A stretch of DNA of 64,000 nt from Immersiella caudata. Lineage: Eukaryota; Ascomycota; Sordariomycetes; Sordariales; Lasiosphaeriaceae. Shown here one piece after another: positions 36,728-47,706 of this stretch (its first letter is position 1; each line of letters opens with the position of its first letter). The translations under genes were made by a program, and so were the position numbers. The stretch lies in the NCBI GenBank assembly GCA_030512335.1, contig JAULSU010000003.1:4154001-4218000 (forward strand), read 5' to 3'. The notes beneath the pieces were generated by a model. That model was not told the DNA's origin. It saw nothing but the letters and a program-made list of their open reading frames with translations, and made no database searches.

Positions 36728-39150
36728 ATGGAAGGTGTCATCAGCAGCCCGTCGCCGCCCGCGGCGGGCAAAAACCCTCGTCGAGGGCGGCGCGAGAAGC
36801 CATGGCCGCCCGCAAAGCAGCGCAAGCTTCTGCGTCTGTATGTCTGCACGCAGAGCGAACGCTTGCCATTGAAGCGCATCCTCGAGCGATTGAAGGATGG
36901 CGAATTTGACCCGAGGTTTGTCCAACCCCAACTCCAACTCCTCCGCCCATTGCATTGATCCCACCGACCCACCGCTCCCGTCCCGTTCTCCGCCGCTCCC
37001 CGTCGGCTCCCGGCTGCATTTTGCTGACCACGACGCCGACAAAATGCAGACAGCGAAACACGCACAAGCACTTGCGGAGCTTGCTCCCCGATCGCCGCAT
37101 CGATGACTGGCGGCCGCGCGACATGGCCACCATGATGATCCGAGTTCGCTTCCTGCGGTCGGTCAAGGCAGAGCGACGGATGAGGACGCGAAGGGCAAGG
37201 AGCCACATGTACAACATGAACCGACAGGAACACCCTCTCTCGCCTGGATTCATGGGACACGACGCCTTTGGCGGCCTTTTGCCGCTGGCTCAACCGCAAC
37301 CACAGCTGATCTCGAATCTCTCGGGTGCCCTTCCCTTCAATCAGACCGACTCCCCCGAAACCGCAACGCCGCCCGGTGCTAGCGCCGGGTCCACCACCAC
37401 TCCCGAGAGCTCACCCAGAGACAAGTCCCCGTGCAGATCGTCCAAGTCATCGCCATCGATCAAGTCGGCGTTTAAACGGAGATCGTGGGCTTCGGTGCTG
37501 TCGAGCATCTCGTCTGGCATCTCGAGTCTGGCCAGGTCTTCCTCCTCGGCATCCTCCAAAGGCCTCAATCTGAACGATTCGGGTGCCAACATGGCCCTCA
37601 GCAAGCTCAGCCGGGAGGACTTCCTGGCCACCCTCGAAGAGAAGCCAAAGAAAACTACCAAAGCGCCGCAGCCTCCCAACTTCTTCCGCAAGTACTCCAA
37701 CTACGTCCCAACGGACGAGGAGCTAAACAGCGCCGTCGTCAAGATGTGCTGCTCGGCCAACTTCATCGGCACTGAGGACCCCGCCGGGTGTGTGCACGAA
37801 CGGTTGTCGCGTGCGATCAGCGCCCAGAGATCGGAGGGCTCTGCATTCCGGGATTTCTGGGTCACGGAAGCCGAGGTCAACGCGACCGACAAGTTTGGCA
37901 ACACGCTTCTTCACGTCGCCGCGCGGTGGGGCGCCCGTGTTTCGCTCCTCCTGTTGATCCTCCGACACACCTATGACGTCCAAGCCGTGAATCAGCGCGG
38001 CGAAACTTTCCTTCATGTTTATGACCCGCCTTCGCATCCTCGCCTGAGGCCAGCATCTTTCCTTAATCTTGTTCGGTGTTTGCGGTCGAGTGGGTTCGAC
38101 TTTTGCCAGCGGGACGCCGACAAGCAGATTTTCTTGCACCGCCTCGTGGCAAAGAAGGAGTTCCCTGTCGAGGCGCTGCATTGTGTTTTCCGGGAGGTCG
38201 GCCACGGCACGGCCCGTTTCCTTGTTGCTAACAAAGCCGCTGACGGGGATCGGCTGTATCATCGCGTCTGCAAGAACCTCGAGATCCAGTCATCGAAGCT
38301 GCATCGGATCTTTGGGGACGAGACCGAGTTTATCCGCCGATATCTTCCCGAGTTTACCGACTCGGGCACGTCGTCGAAGGCCTCGTCGACACGGGACACG
38401 TCTACGCCTGATTCCGGGCGCATGTCATGGATGCACGGCTGCCCCCACTGCGAAAGCCACCAGTTCCAAACGACACACGATGACGACAGCACCGACAGTA
38501 GCGCGCAAAACGTTAAACGGACGCCGCTGATGGATCTGCTGCACAAGATTGGATCGGGGCGAGACAATTCAGACAAGGACATGGAGGGGAGGATAGAGAA
38601 GCTCCTCATCGCCGGAGCAAAGGGCGCAAACCAAGCTCGCGATGCCGATCTCAATGCGCGTGATACCGAGGGTAACACAGCGCTCCACTACGCCGCCGAG
38701 TTTGGCCTCGTGCCGGCCGTCAAGTTTCTTTGCTCGCACAAAGCCCCTATCAACGTTTTTAACAACTGCGGCAATACGCCATTACAGCTCGTCAAATATG
38801 CCATCCAACGTACCGATGTGCGGTCCGACATCCACATGGAAGCACGGTACCTGCGGTGTGCCGTCATCCTGCTCGAGAAGGGAGCCTTCGACCAGAGCAA
38901 GTTTGTCAGCGAGCGATCCATGATCTTTCCTTACGATGTTTTTGATGGAAGTGAGCGGTATATCGGGAACCTCGTCAAGCAAGGGGTGGCGAATCAGTGC
39001 AAGGGGCTGCACCTACTGGCATCGTCGACGAATCATCACCACCACCTCCCGGCGATATGTCATCACGACGACGGGCACGAGCATGACGAGCGAAGATCAC
39101 CGCCAGAAGACCAAATGTCGTTGAAGTTCGAGACGTCGGCGATCTTCTAG
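36728..39150 (+). CDS. Ankyrin-repeat protein with Clr5-like N-terminal domain
   Basis: Two exons, 36728-36915 and 37050-39150, with a 134-bp intron (GTTTGT...TGCAG); 762 residues. A stop codon lies immediately upstream of the chosen ATG. Residues ~25-90, split by the intron, form a basic helical region (KQRKLLRLYVCTQSERLPLK, then RNTHKHLRSLLPDRRIDDWR) that resembles the fungal Clr5 domain, a presumed DNA-binding fold. Next are a Ser/Pro-rich linker and ankyrin-type repeats (NATDKFGNTLLHVAARWGA, VNQRGETFLHVYDP, NARDTEGNTALHYAAEFGLV, FNNCGNTPLQLV). A CPHCESHQFQTTH motif could bind zinc, and the C-terminus is His/Asp-rich (NHHHHLPAICHHDDGHEHD). Inferred: nuclear or cytosolic regulatory adaptor; partners unknown. 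Confidence 0.85.
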
Positions 39151-40144
39151 TATCGGATCGTCGTGTCGACGGGCTTCATGCGTCCACTACGGCTTTTCCT
39201 TGCGTGGAATGTTTATCTTGCATGCATTTACCTGTACATTACTAAAACGAGGGAGTGGGGGTCTGCTTTGTCTCTTGCTTTTGAGTTTCTTTTTGTTAGC
39301 AAGGCGCTGAGAGTTACAGGGAGACGGAACGGGAAACGTATGACGTTGGCGGCATGTAAAAAGAGATACCAATCAGCAGTAATCACACGATCTTGTCGAT
39401 CTACACATGTTCCCCTCGTGTTGGACAGTTGGTTTGTCAGGGTCGCTTCCCGGTGACGCATCATCTGGGCATGATGCAGCCAGGAAGTGGGATGTTGCGG
39501 GGTACCATTCGGACAAGACGGAACCAGGGCGCAGTGTGAGATCGGAATTTTCTCGCCAGCAGCGCTGGGACACGGTGACTGTCGGTGCCCGGGGTCCCGA
39601 ACTTGGCACATCCCGGGAGACGGAGACAGCTGTGGAGCCGTTCTGCTATTTCAGGTTTCTGTTCCTGCTTGCATGAACGAGCTTTGGAACAGACTGACTC
39701 GTACCGGCAGCGCCGACGCCGGTTATCGTGCCATCTCTAAACAGAGCCTCAAACTTCAGAAAGTCCACAAGGAGAGGCCGTGATGGGGTCTTTCTGCTGT
39801 GCAATGCTCGTACTGCAAGGGGCAGACGCGGACCGAGACAGACATGGCCTGTGTGATGGCTAGTCGCCACCGTCAGGCTCTGCAAGGCCGAAAACAATGA
39901 CGGTGGAGTCTGGAGCCACTGGCAGTCTCGTGTTGGGAGATCAGTGGAGTTTGGCCTCGCGATATCCACACCCGGTGCGCGGTGTCTTCCAGCTCATCCG
40001 CATTCTTCGATTCTCTTCTTCTTCGTCCTGTTTGCGATACCATTTCATCGGCAACATCTCGTCGAGTCTTTCGTTCACACTCACGACAAACACACTCGCT
40101 TCACGTACTCAAGTCTTTCGTTCAACACAACAACCGCAAACAAA
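39151..40144. other. Intergenic, promoter of GPI-protein gene
   Basis: 3' flank of the ankyrin gene followed by the promoter and CT-rich leader (about 40000-40140) of the Kre9/Knh1-type gene. No gene supported. Confidence 0.55.
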
Positions 40145-40768
40145 ATGCAGACCTCCGTCCTTTCCACCCTCCTCCTCGCCGCCTGCGTGCGCGGCATTGA
40201 GATCACCTCTCCCACCAAGAACGACGTCGTCGACCTTGCTGCCGGCGTGAAGGTCACCTGGTCCACCGTCGCTTCCGACCCCAAGACGGCGCATCTCTTC
40301 CTCGTGAACATGGCTGGAGGCCACACTCCCTACAGCAAGGACCTCGGCGAGGTCGATCTCTCCAAGGGAAGCATCACCGTTACCGAGTCCGTCAAGGACG
40401 ACACGACCTATCAGTTCAACTTCCAAAGCATGAAGGAGAATAGCATGGGAATCCTGGCTCAGAGCGAGCAGTTCGAGGCGAAGGCGGATGAGGGGGAGAA
40501 GGAGACGACTACCAAGTCTACTGCGGCCACCACAACCAAGGCTACCGTTGCAGGTGGTGCTTCTGAGACGGCGGAGGCGACCACGCTTTCGAGCGTTGTT
40601 GTCTTGGCTTCGGGTTCTTCTACTTCGGGCGCTGCGAGCAAGACTGCTTCTTCGACTTCGACCAGTACCACTGCCAATGCGTCGTCGACTCCGGAGTCCG
40701 GGGCTGCCGGATGCAAGGTGGGCGGTGTGCTTGCCCTTGTGGCGGGTATCGTTGCCGTTGTTGCCTAA
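40145..40768 (+). CDS. Kre9/Knh1-type Ser/Thr-rich GPI-anchored protein
   Basis: Single exon, 207 residues. Signal peptide at 1-18 (MQTSVLSTLLLAACVRG), then one beta-sandwich domain of the Kre9/Knh1 (yeast cell-wall synthesis) type: IEITSPTKNDVVDLAAGVKV, VTWSTVASDPKTAHLFLVNM and the later YQFNFQSMKENSMGILAQS. Then comes a Ser/Thr/Ala-rich, presumably O-mannosylated stalk and a C-terminal GPI signal (SGAAGCKVGGVLALVAGIVA) with small residues at the probable omega site. Such proteins sit on the plasma membrane or in the wall and are linked to beta-1,6-glucan or wall organisation; this particular role is inferred. The start is the first ATG after a CT-rich leader and CAAA context. Confidence 0.9.
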   Translation: MQTSVLSTLLLAACVRGIEITSPTKNDVVDLAAGVKVTWSTVASDPKTAHLFLVNMAGGHTPYSKDLGEVDLSKGSITVTESVKDDTTYQFNFQSMKENSMGILAQSEQFEAKADEGEKETTTKSTAATTTKATVAGGASETAEATTLSSVVVLASGSSTSGAASKTASSTSTSTTANASSTPESGAAGCKVGGVLALVAGIVAVVA

Positions 40769-42065
40769 AGGGGAGGGATGAATGTTTGGGATGTCCGTGT
40801 GAGGCTTGGTCGCATGTGCGGTCAAAGTGAGGGGAAGAGGGTCAGGGGAATGGGAGGGGAGGAGAAGGGAAAGGGGATGCCGTCGACCAACGTGACGTCT
40901 CGTTGCGGAAGAACATGCAAGGAGGGAAAAGAACATTCAGCGCTCAGACTTGCGATGATGCGCCGGGGAGGATTCATCATGATCATGCAGTCGGTACAAC
41001 AAGAGGGACCAGAAACTTAGATGGAGTGGTTGCACAGGGGCTGCTGTTGGTTCTGCTTCGACAGAAGTACCTTGCCTGCCGTTGTCATCACGTAGATAAG
41101 GTAAACCACCAATGATCAAACACCGAGTACACCTGCCATTCGCTCCCACTGGGTAGTTACTCCTCGCACTCGCCGAAGGAACACATGCCTGTCACTCTGC
41201 CGTGCCACCGACGCGCTGCATCAAGCAGGGGCCGGAAACCAACCGTCACCCGATGTCTCTCGTGCATCTGTCTCCAGACATACATGCGTCGTGATACCTG
41301 TACCTTAATCTAGCCTGTTGGACGTGGGCACCGTGCGACGGATTCTTGTCCTGGCGGCACGGGGAGCTTATTTTGACGGTCGAGAGGCAGGGGGGGTGCA
41401 CTGTGGTACTGTCTGAGATGCAGGGAGGCGGGTACGGTTGACGTGATTGACTTCTTGGTGATGATAATTCTGGTTTTGGTGAGGGGGCTTTGATAGGTTG
41501 CTCTGTGCAAGTGATCAGAATGTTGACGTAGTTGATGCTTGCGATGCTGGACGATGAGGCGGGAAATAATCGGAAAGCTGGCGTGGTCTGGTCTCTTGAC
41601 TGTCGTCACGACGCGATGTCACAGGTGAGGTTCTTTTGAGTTTGCTCTGAGGGGGAGAAGGGTGGGACGATAGATGTCTCATTGCATGAGATGTGCTCGG
41701 TCCGAAGAGGTATCGCAGCTTGGTGGCGAAAAGTTTCACGCGGAGGGAACCAAAACATTAGGGCACCACTAACAGTGCCCCTGTCGCAACGGTAACATAT
41801 ATATTCACAGATGGCTATATTTCCTCAGGACATGTGATCTATTATTTCAGCCTCATGAGGATCTCGCAGATATGTACGTCTGCTCCATAGACAAATCAAA
41901 AGATGTTCGATCCACGGAAATCCAGTCCACGCCATCAACCAGCCTCCCAAAACGCAGCGCTAACCGCCCAGCCCCATGAACACCAGCGCCATGAAGTAGA
42001 AACAAGTGAAATACTGTTGCGTTCTTATCCAAGATTGCATATGCATTTTCGGCCGTTGAGCACAC
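40769..42065. other. Convergent intergenic region
   Basis: Between the 3' ends of the GPI-protein gene (plus) and mannosyl-3-phosphoglycerate synthase gene (minus). No supported gene; the last 300 bases are comparatively AT-rich. Confidence 0.55.
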
Positions 42066-43370
42066 CTAGATCCGCTGTAGGGATGGCGCAGTCAGCAGCC
42101 CAGATGCAAGCAGTGGCAAGTCGAGCGTTTCCAGAGGGGGATACACCATGGGCGGATGCAGTGAATCCATGTGGCCAGTCTTCTCGGTCACAAACTTCTC
42201 CATCTTGGATTTGAGGTCCGCCATCTTGTCGTCGTTATCTGTGTCGCCAAGCAAATGGTGGTAAATCGTGCTGAGGCCGGTTCCCCACATGGCCGTGATG
42301 TGGTCCTCCTCTGTTTCGTTGTGGAAGTGAGGGTTGGCGCTCCGAATTTGCATGACGCGAACGGGAATGCCTTCCAGCGAGGACGAGTAGCTGCTGCTAG
42401 AGTGGCAAGACGCAATACTCTCATCATCGTCACTGCTGACGACGCTAGCCGGGGGGCTGGTGTTGGGTGTGGCGGTAAAGTTGAGCTGGCGCTCGAGGAG
42501 GTCGACATAGTGGAAAGGCTCAATGGCATACCCACCTGCCATGCGCATCTTCAGCGCCAGTGACATGGTCATGGCGTGTTCGCCTGCGTTGGCCGTTGTG
42601 ACTGACGCGGCGTCGCCGTCCCATACCAAGAGTTTGAGGAAGCGGTTGAGCCAGTCGTTCACCACGCATGATGACCGACCTTCTACTACTGAGAAGTCGA
42701 TCCGGCCCTCGCGGACCTTGGGCTTGGCGGACCAGTGCACGCGGACCATAACATGCTCGTCCTCGGAAGGGGACGGGTGCCCTGAAACGGCGAAACCGGA
42801 CGCGTAGATGCGGCAGTACTCGTGAGGTGATCCCGGTATTTTGGAGTCGGCGTCGACGAAACCAACGTACTGGATACCACAGCAGAGAGCCGCGATCAGG
42901 GCGAGCCCGAGAACCATGCCTTCCCCCTTGCCATTGCGGATCGCACCAGAAGCGTCCAAGAGTTCAGGCATACCAGCATGACATATGGCAGCCGCCGCAA
43001 CGTGATCTTTCTGGTGGATGGCGAGGGCTTTTCTGCCGTTGCGGCAGAAATCTTGGAGCATTGCAACCTCCTCGGCGTAGCGGTCTTCTGAATGTGTCCG
43101 GTTGCTGTTGGAGACGAGGATGATGGTGCAGGACCTTGGAATACCCTTGAGAACGCCGTTGATGGTCTCCGTAGGCTCATTCTTGCAGGGTACGATGATG
43201 GCCATCTGCGAGTGAATTTTGTTGAGAGCCGAGTAAGAAACGCCGATGGTGTCATCATCCACGATCAGCGGTGTCGAAGCCTCGCCGGCATCTAGCTCAA
43301 CCACCTCGATCTCCGGGTCGATGGTGAGATGACCTATACGGCCCGGGGTGGCGGGTTTGGTGACGCGCAT
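42066..43370 (-). CDS. mpgS: Mannosyl-3-phosphoglycerate synthase (GT55)
   Basis: Single exon, 434 residues. The enzyme transfers mannose from GDP-mannose to 3-phosphoglycerate, giving mannosyl-3-phosphoglycerate, precursor of the compatible solute mannosylglycerate. GT-A features: AIIVPCKNEP (nucleotide-binding start, ~57-66), the loop RNGKGEGMVLG (~145), and the metal-binding DxD in YVGFVDADSKIPG (D173/D175), followed by the family-typical HEYCRIYASGFAVSG. The C-terminal half has HFHNETEEDHITAMWGTG. An insertion of ~35 Ser/Asp-rich residues (SSDDDESIASCHSSSSYSS) looks disordered. The matching phosphatase is not adjacent, so the second step is elsewhere or uses an unrelated phosphatase. No signal peptide: cytosolic. 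Confidence 0.9.
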   Translation of the reverse strand: MRVTKPATPGRIGHLTIDPEIEVVELDAGEASTPLIVDDDTIGVSYSALNKIHSQMAIIVPCKNEPTETINGVLKGIPRSCTIILVSNSNRTHSEDRYAEEVAMLQDFCRNGRKALAIHQKDHVAAAAICHAGMPELLDASGAIRNGKGEGMVLGLALIAALCCGIQYVGFVDADSKIPGSPHEYCRIYASGFAVSGHPSPSEDEHVMVRVHWSAKPKVREGRIDFSVVEGRSSCVVNDWLNRFLKLLVWDGDAASVTTANAGEHAMTMSLALKMRMAGGYAIEPFHYVDLLERQLNFTATPNTSPPASVVSSDDDESIASCHSSSSYSSSLEGIPVRVMQIRSANPHFHNETEEDHITAMWGTGLSTIYHHLLGDTDNDDKMADLKSKMEKFVTEKTGHMDSLHPPMVYPPLETLDLPLLASGLLTAPSLQRI

Positions 43371-46300
43371 CTTGTGCGCCGGTCCGAGAAGGAAGGGAAG
43401 CGAGCGTTCCTAGCAGAGGCGGGATATCGAATGTGACAGACAGTGCGGCAGGTCTACTAAAGAGAGGAGAGTGATGTCCCTAATCAAATCCAACTCGTGG
43501 GGGCCGCCGTGGGAGCTGCCTGGTAGCAATCCTGTCTGAAAACCCCGGAGGCGCTGTACCAAAAAAGGAGGGGAAGAAACACGGCCGGGAGGACCTTTAT
43601 AATCTAGCGTAGTCGTTAGCGTTTGTTTGAGCCTCATCTCACCACATCCCGGTGCTCCCCGGTGTCAAGAGGGGCGACGGCATCAGGTAGATGAGTCTGG
43701 GTAAATATTTACCACGGGGAACTTAGAGGGGATGAATTGCTAGTGTTGGTCCCATTGCGTCTCTAGCGCTGTGACAAGCCATTGTTGGTGCTGTAGGGGA
43801 CGCGGGGGACGCGCAGGGGTGCTTACGCTCGAACATATCAATTAGCAACTATTCCGACCCGACAGTGTGGTTATGGTGTTGAGTGCTTGAGATGAGCAAT
43901 TTCTCGTGTGCAGCCCGCGCTCAGTGACTGGCGCAATAATGTGATTATGCGGAATTGCAGCGGCTGGCCGCTGCAGAGGTGTACGGCTGGTCTTAGGTCC
44001 GGATTCCGTTCGCATTGTCTCAGGCCTGGACGCTTCTGGGGGGGGCAAGTTGCGCCATTCTGTCTGTCGACTGGAGCTAGGCAGGACAAAAGGGTTCCAA
44101 TCAGCAAGTTGACAGGTCGGAAAATGCGCGTCCGTTGTCAGCGCCGTCAACCAACTGACCACTAACACGCTTTCATCTGGGAAAAGGATAGCTCCTCACC
44201 TCGGTCGTCTCTCGTGTTCGGGCTTGCTTTAGACAGTACCGTCATGTTCGCCGTGGGTCCCGTATGCTTGTACAACCTGGCGCTGAACTATTGTGCTCTT
44301 TCTGGCTGCTGACGGTCTTGTGTAACGTGCGTGGTGGACCGGACTGATCGTGTGCTGGCTGCGATAAGCGGCAGTGTAAGACGGCCCGGGGCCCTGATGT
44401 CCTCGTCCCGTCCCCGCCGCATCATGGGAAGCGTTAGTGCCCGGGCTTAGCCGCGATGGTGGTTTCCAGGGGGCGCTAGCGCTCGAGGAGGGCCGAGCTC
44501 AGAAGGAGCTGCCAATTTGGGGGGGGGGGGGAGCCCGCTATATCTACCATCATCACGCTCTCGCTAGCCGGCGATGTGGTCGGACGCCCTGCGAATACAA
44601 GCATGTTAGCAACCATCACCGCCGAGGCAAAAGCTCTCTGTTGACCAGAAGGCCCTCCTCACCATCTGCCGTTTTTTTTGCCCTGCGGCGCGGTGGACGC
44701 CCCATGACGGCGTCTCTCCGGCCGATTTTGCTTATCCTCTCATCTCTCGGATGACCCCTCTCGACAGGGCGACGACTCATGACGATTCCCCCCCCCTTAC
44801 TTGGCTCCGTGCCTGTTCCTCTTTGGCGGCGTGCTTTCCCCACCTCGAGCCTCCTGGCCAATCTTCCCCCACCCGAACCGATGGAGGGTGGACGAAGGAG
44901 TGAGTCTCACTGGCCAGGGAGCCACGTGATGCGTCAGTGAAGTGTTGACAGATGCGTGCTCTGCATGGGTGTGATTGCGAGGGGGGATTGACCCTGTCGC
45001 GGCGATCCTGCTCCGACCCACGGACAGCGGCGCCGCAGCAGCTCGGCATTGGTACACCGGACATGCTTGGACTTGATGGAACTGCCAGCGACCACTGCTG
45101 TCGCAAACGTCTCTTCCAGGCAGGCAGGCAGGTGGTAGGTGCTTCTGCTTCTGGCGTTCGGCGCGCAGTATTGCCCTGCGTCCTTTAGCGCTGCGAAAAG
45201 CGTCGGAGTTGCGGGTTCGCTTCCCCTGCTGCCAGATGCTGCTGCCGCTTCCGCTACCGCTGCGGAAACACTGACAGGCAAACTTGCCTGCACAAACTTG
45301 CAGTATCTGCATGCTGCATCTCGATCACCGCCCAGGCCGTTGTGGAGCTTAGCCAGGTCGTCGAGCCCCTTTTTGTCTAGGATCGGACGCCCCTCCGCTT
45401 TCTTCCGACCGCGGACATTTTCATGCGACCATTGAGGGGACCGATAGGTGACCGTTTGCCAAGGGACTGGCTGTTTCGTTTCGGGCGGCGAGGCGATCGA
45501 GGCCAACCTTGGTCGATGCATTGGGCCGTGGCGCGAGAGTTCGAGAAGCGTGCCACGGAGAGCGGGCCAACCCACGATGGACCGGGCTTGATTCCATGCA
45601 GTACCCCTCCTCAATGGGCTTCTGCGGCTGATTGTTCCTCCGATATGCATTGGCCCGAGTCGTGCTTCTCGTATGGGTGGAATCGCTGTTCGGATGTGTG
45701 GAAAAAAAAGAAAAGGAGGGGCGAGCGGTGAGGTGAGGCGTGTAGTTGCTGCTTTTCGATGCGCGATAGGTGCTGGCGTGCAAATGGTGCGGCTGTGGGC
45801 GTGTGGCACACGCGGCACAGCGGACTTGTTTTACAGGTTGAGGAGGATTTTGCTGGCGGAAAGTGCAAATCCGTGGAGTTGCCTTGGGCAGTCATGCTAG
45901 AGGGCTCGAGGCAAAGGCCCGCCAACTCACATGATTGACAGACAACGGCATTGCTGCATGATTTTTTGACCCCTTGTTCCTCCCTCGCCCTGGCCGTTCG
46001 ACGGAGGTAGATTTGTCGATTTGGGTGTGCAAGGCTCCTGCTTGATGTGGATGCAGCGTGAGATACACGGTGCCGAACGTAAACGCACCGTGCCCAAGCG
46101 ACACCACTGCTGTGTGTCACAAACGCCCCAGGACGCTAGCCACTGTCCGTCATGCATCCTCCCCCCTGCCTCTCGCGGCCCTCGCTGTTTCTAGACTGAC
46201 AACCTGTAGGCCACGAAGTTGTTCAGTAGTTCCGTCGTTAGCTGCATCGAGGATGGTGGGGTCTAGTGGTGGGGGCCAAGTTCGTCCCTCCACTCCAGGA

Positions 46301-47490
46301 ACGCCCAAAAGCCAGGCGCTGGAAGCGCTGAAGCACAGGTGCTCGAGGATGTGATTTGCGGGTGAGATTTCCGAGCGGCCCCCCCCTCCAACTGCCGATG
46401 CCAACCTGCGCTGACAGGGCGAAGTCGCCCGATGTTGATGAGGGTCAACAGACAACACGCCCGATCATCTTCTTCGATGAGAGAATGTAATGCGCACTGG
46501 GCCGCAATCCTGAATCTTCCTCACGGTCGATGGGCGGAGGCCACGACCTAGCAAGCAAAGATCAAATCAATACTAGTAAATTTTTTTATTTTTTCAATTT
46601 TTTTTTTTTTTTTTTTTTTGCTGAGGTGGGGGTCCCCTGCGGTTCGGCTTGTTGGCGAATGAGACGCGGCACATCTAACAGTCCGAGTCTTCCGGGCACT
46701 GGGCACGCTGCTAGTAGGTAGATTGCGTCCCATTGGCATCCTCGGACAGGCTCGAGATCGCGGAGAAACGAAACGTCCAAGAGTCGGCAAGTTTAGGCTG
46801 CCATAAAATGCTGCAGTAGGGACGGGTTTGGAATGCATAAGGCACGGGTATTTCGGCTGTTGTTGGCATGTAAAGACTGGACGTGAGTACTATCCGCAGG
46901 GCTGACATGCGGTGATGCTGTGTGTTCTGCTGATGTGATGCAACGTCAGATCCGAGCTGTCCGTGGCGACCATGTGTTCCACGGCATCGCCAGCGGAGAT
47001 GGGTAGGGTAAGATGTAGAGCAGCCCGAGCCAGAGACAAATGAATCATGATGTATGAGTGATATTGGAGGTAAGGCGTCTTGAGCGGTCTAGATAACTAA
47101 AAGAAACAGAGAAAGTACAGGTGATATAACCACAGTCCATCGAATAGGAGAAAAAAAAAGTCAGAACCTGTCCGCGAGTCGTGTTCCGCATCTGCCAAAT
47201 GCAATGCTAAAATGAAGAGTGAGTGTGTTGGTGTGGTACCCGGCAAGGCGTCCCGGTCCTTCTCCCGTTCCTCCCAAAGTGCGCCCCTTGGTGTAATATA
47301 GCGCTAGTGTAACCGTTGCCCGCATCTCGGATGTGCCAAATAAGTCACTATGACAGAGCAGTCGTCGCATTAGCATTGTGTCTCGTTTCTTTGCAGACTG
47401 AAGGTAGGATAGGAGGGTACTTGCGGAATAACACAGATAGCGAATCGAAATTAAAGCCAAACCGAGCGCGAATTCTGTCGGAATGGAAGC
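43371..47490. other. Gene-poor interval
   Basis: About 4.1 kb without a convincing gene. The longest frame (minus, 44934-45818) lacks any domain and overlaps others. Contains a 13-base G run at 44519-44531 and a 22-base T run at 46598-46619. The left end is the promoter of the GT55 gene. Confidence 0.5.
46598..46619. repeat. Homopolymer T22 tract
   Basis: Twenty-two consecutive T, preceded by further T-rich sequence from 46581. On the minus strand it is an A tract; no retroposed gene was recognised next to it. Confidence 0.9.
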
Positions 47491-47706
47491 TTAGGCCCCG
47501 CCCTCCCAGTTCACATATCGGTAGAGGTCCTTGCATGTCTGGCACATGTCGTAGCTGATGACTTTGAAGACCTTGTCGCGGCGTTTGTCGTAGCGGCATG
47601 GACCGTACGTGCAACGCACCCAGATCTTGCAAGAGTACGCCATAGGCTGTATCGGGCCCTCTTTCTTGCAGCAGCCTTCGTAGATTGTCTGCTCGAAACT
47701 GCACAT
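47491..47706 (-). CDS. Small cysteine-rich intracellular protein
   Basis: 71 residues, single exon, no signal peptide. Eight cysteines with paired spacing (MCSF, GCCKKEG, YSCKIWVRC, YGPCRYDK, DMCQTCKDLY) suggest zinc or disulfide structure. It resembles the many short fungal proteins that begin MC and contain W-C and Y-C pairs, whose function is unknown. The ATG at 47706 is chosen because the upstream open frame is low-complexity. Third-position GC bias is visible but the gene is short. Confidence 0.6.
   Translation of the reverse strand: MCSFEQTIYEGCCKKEGPIQPMAYSCKIWVRCTYGPCRYDKRRDKVFKVISYDMCQTCKDLYRYVNWEGGA

Noticed and set aside
40109..40936. Minus-strand 275-codon frame over the GPI-protein gene
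   Set aside because: Arg/Ser/Leu-rich shadow; the plus frame has a signal peptide, a family domain and a GPI signal.
44519..44531. 13-base G run as a possible G-quadruplex
   Set aside because: A single homopolymer run without neighbouring G tracts on the same strand; noted only.
44934..45818. Minus-strand 294-codon frame
   Set aside because: No domain, no codon bias distinct from overlapping frames and no intron or start context; not reported as a gene.
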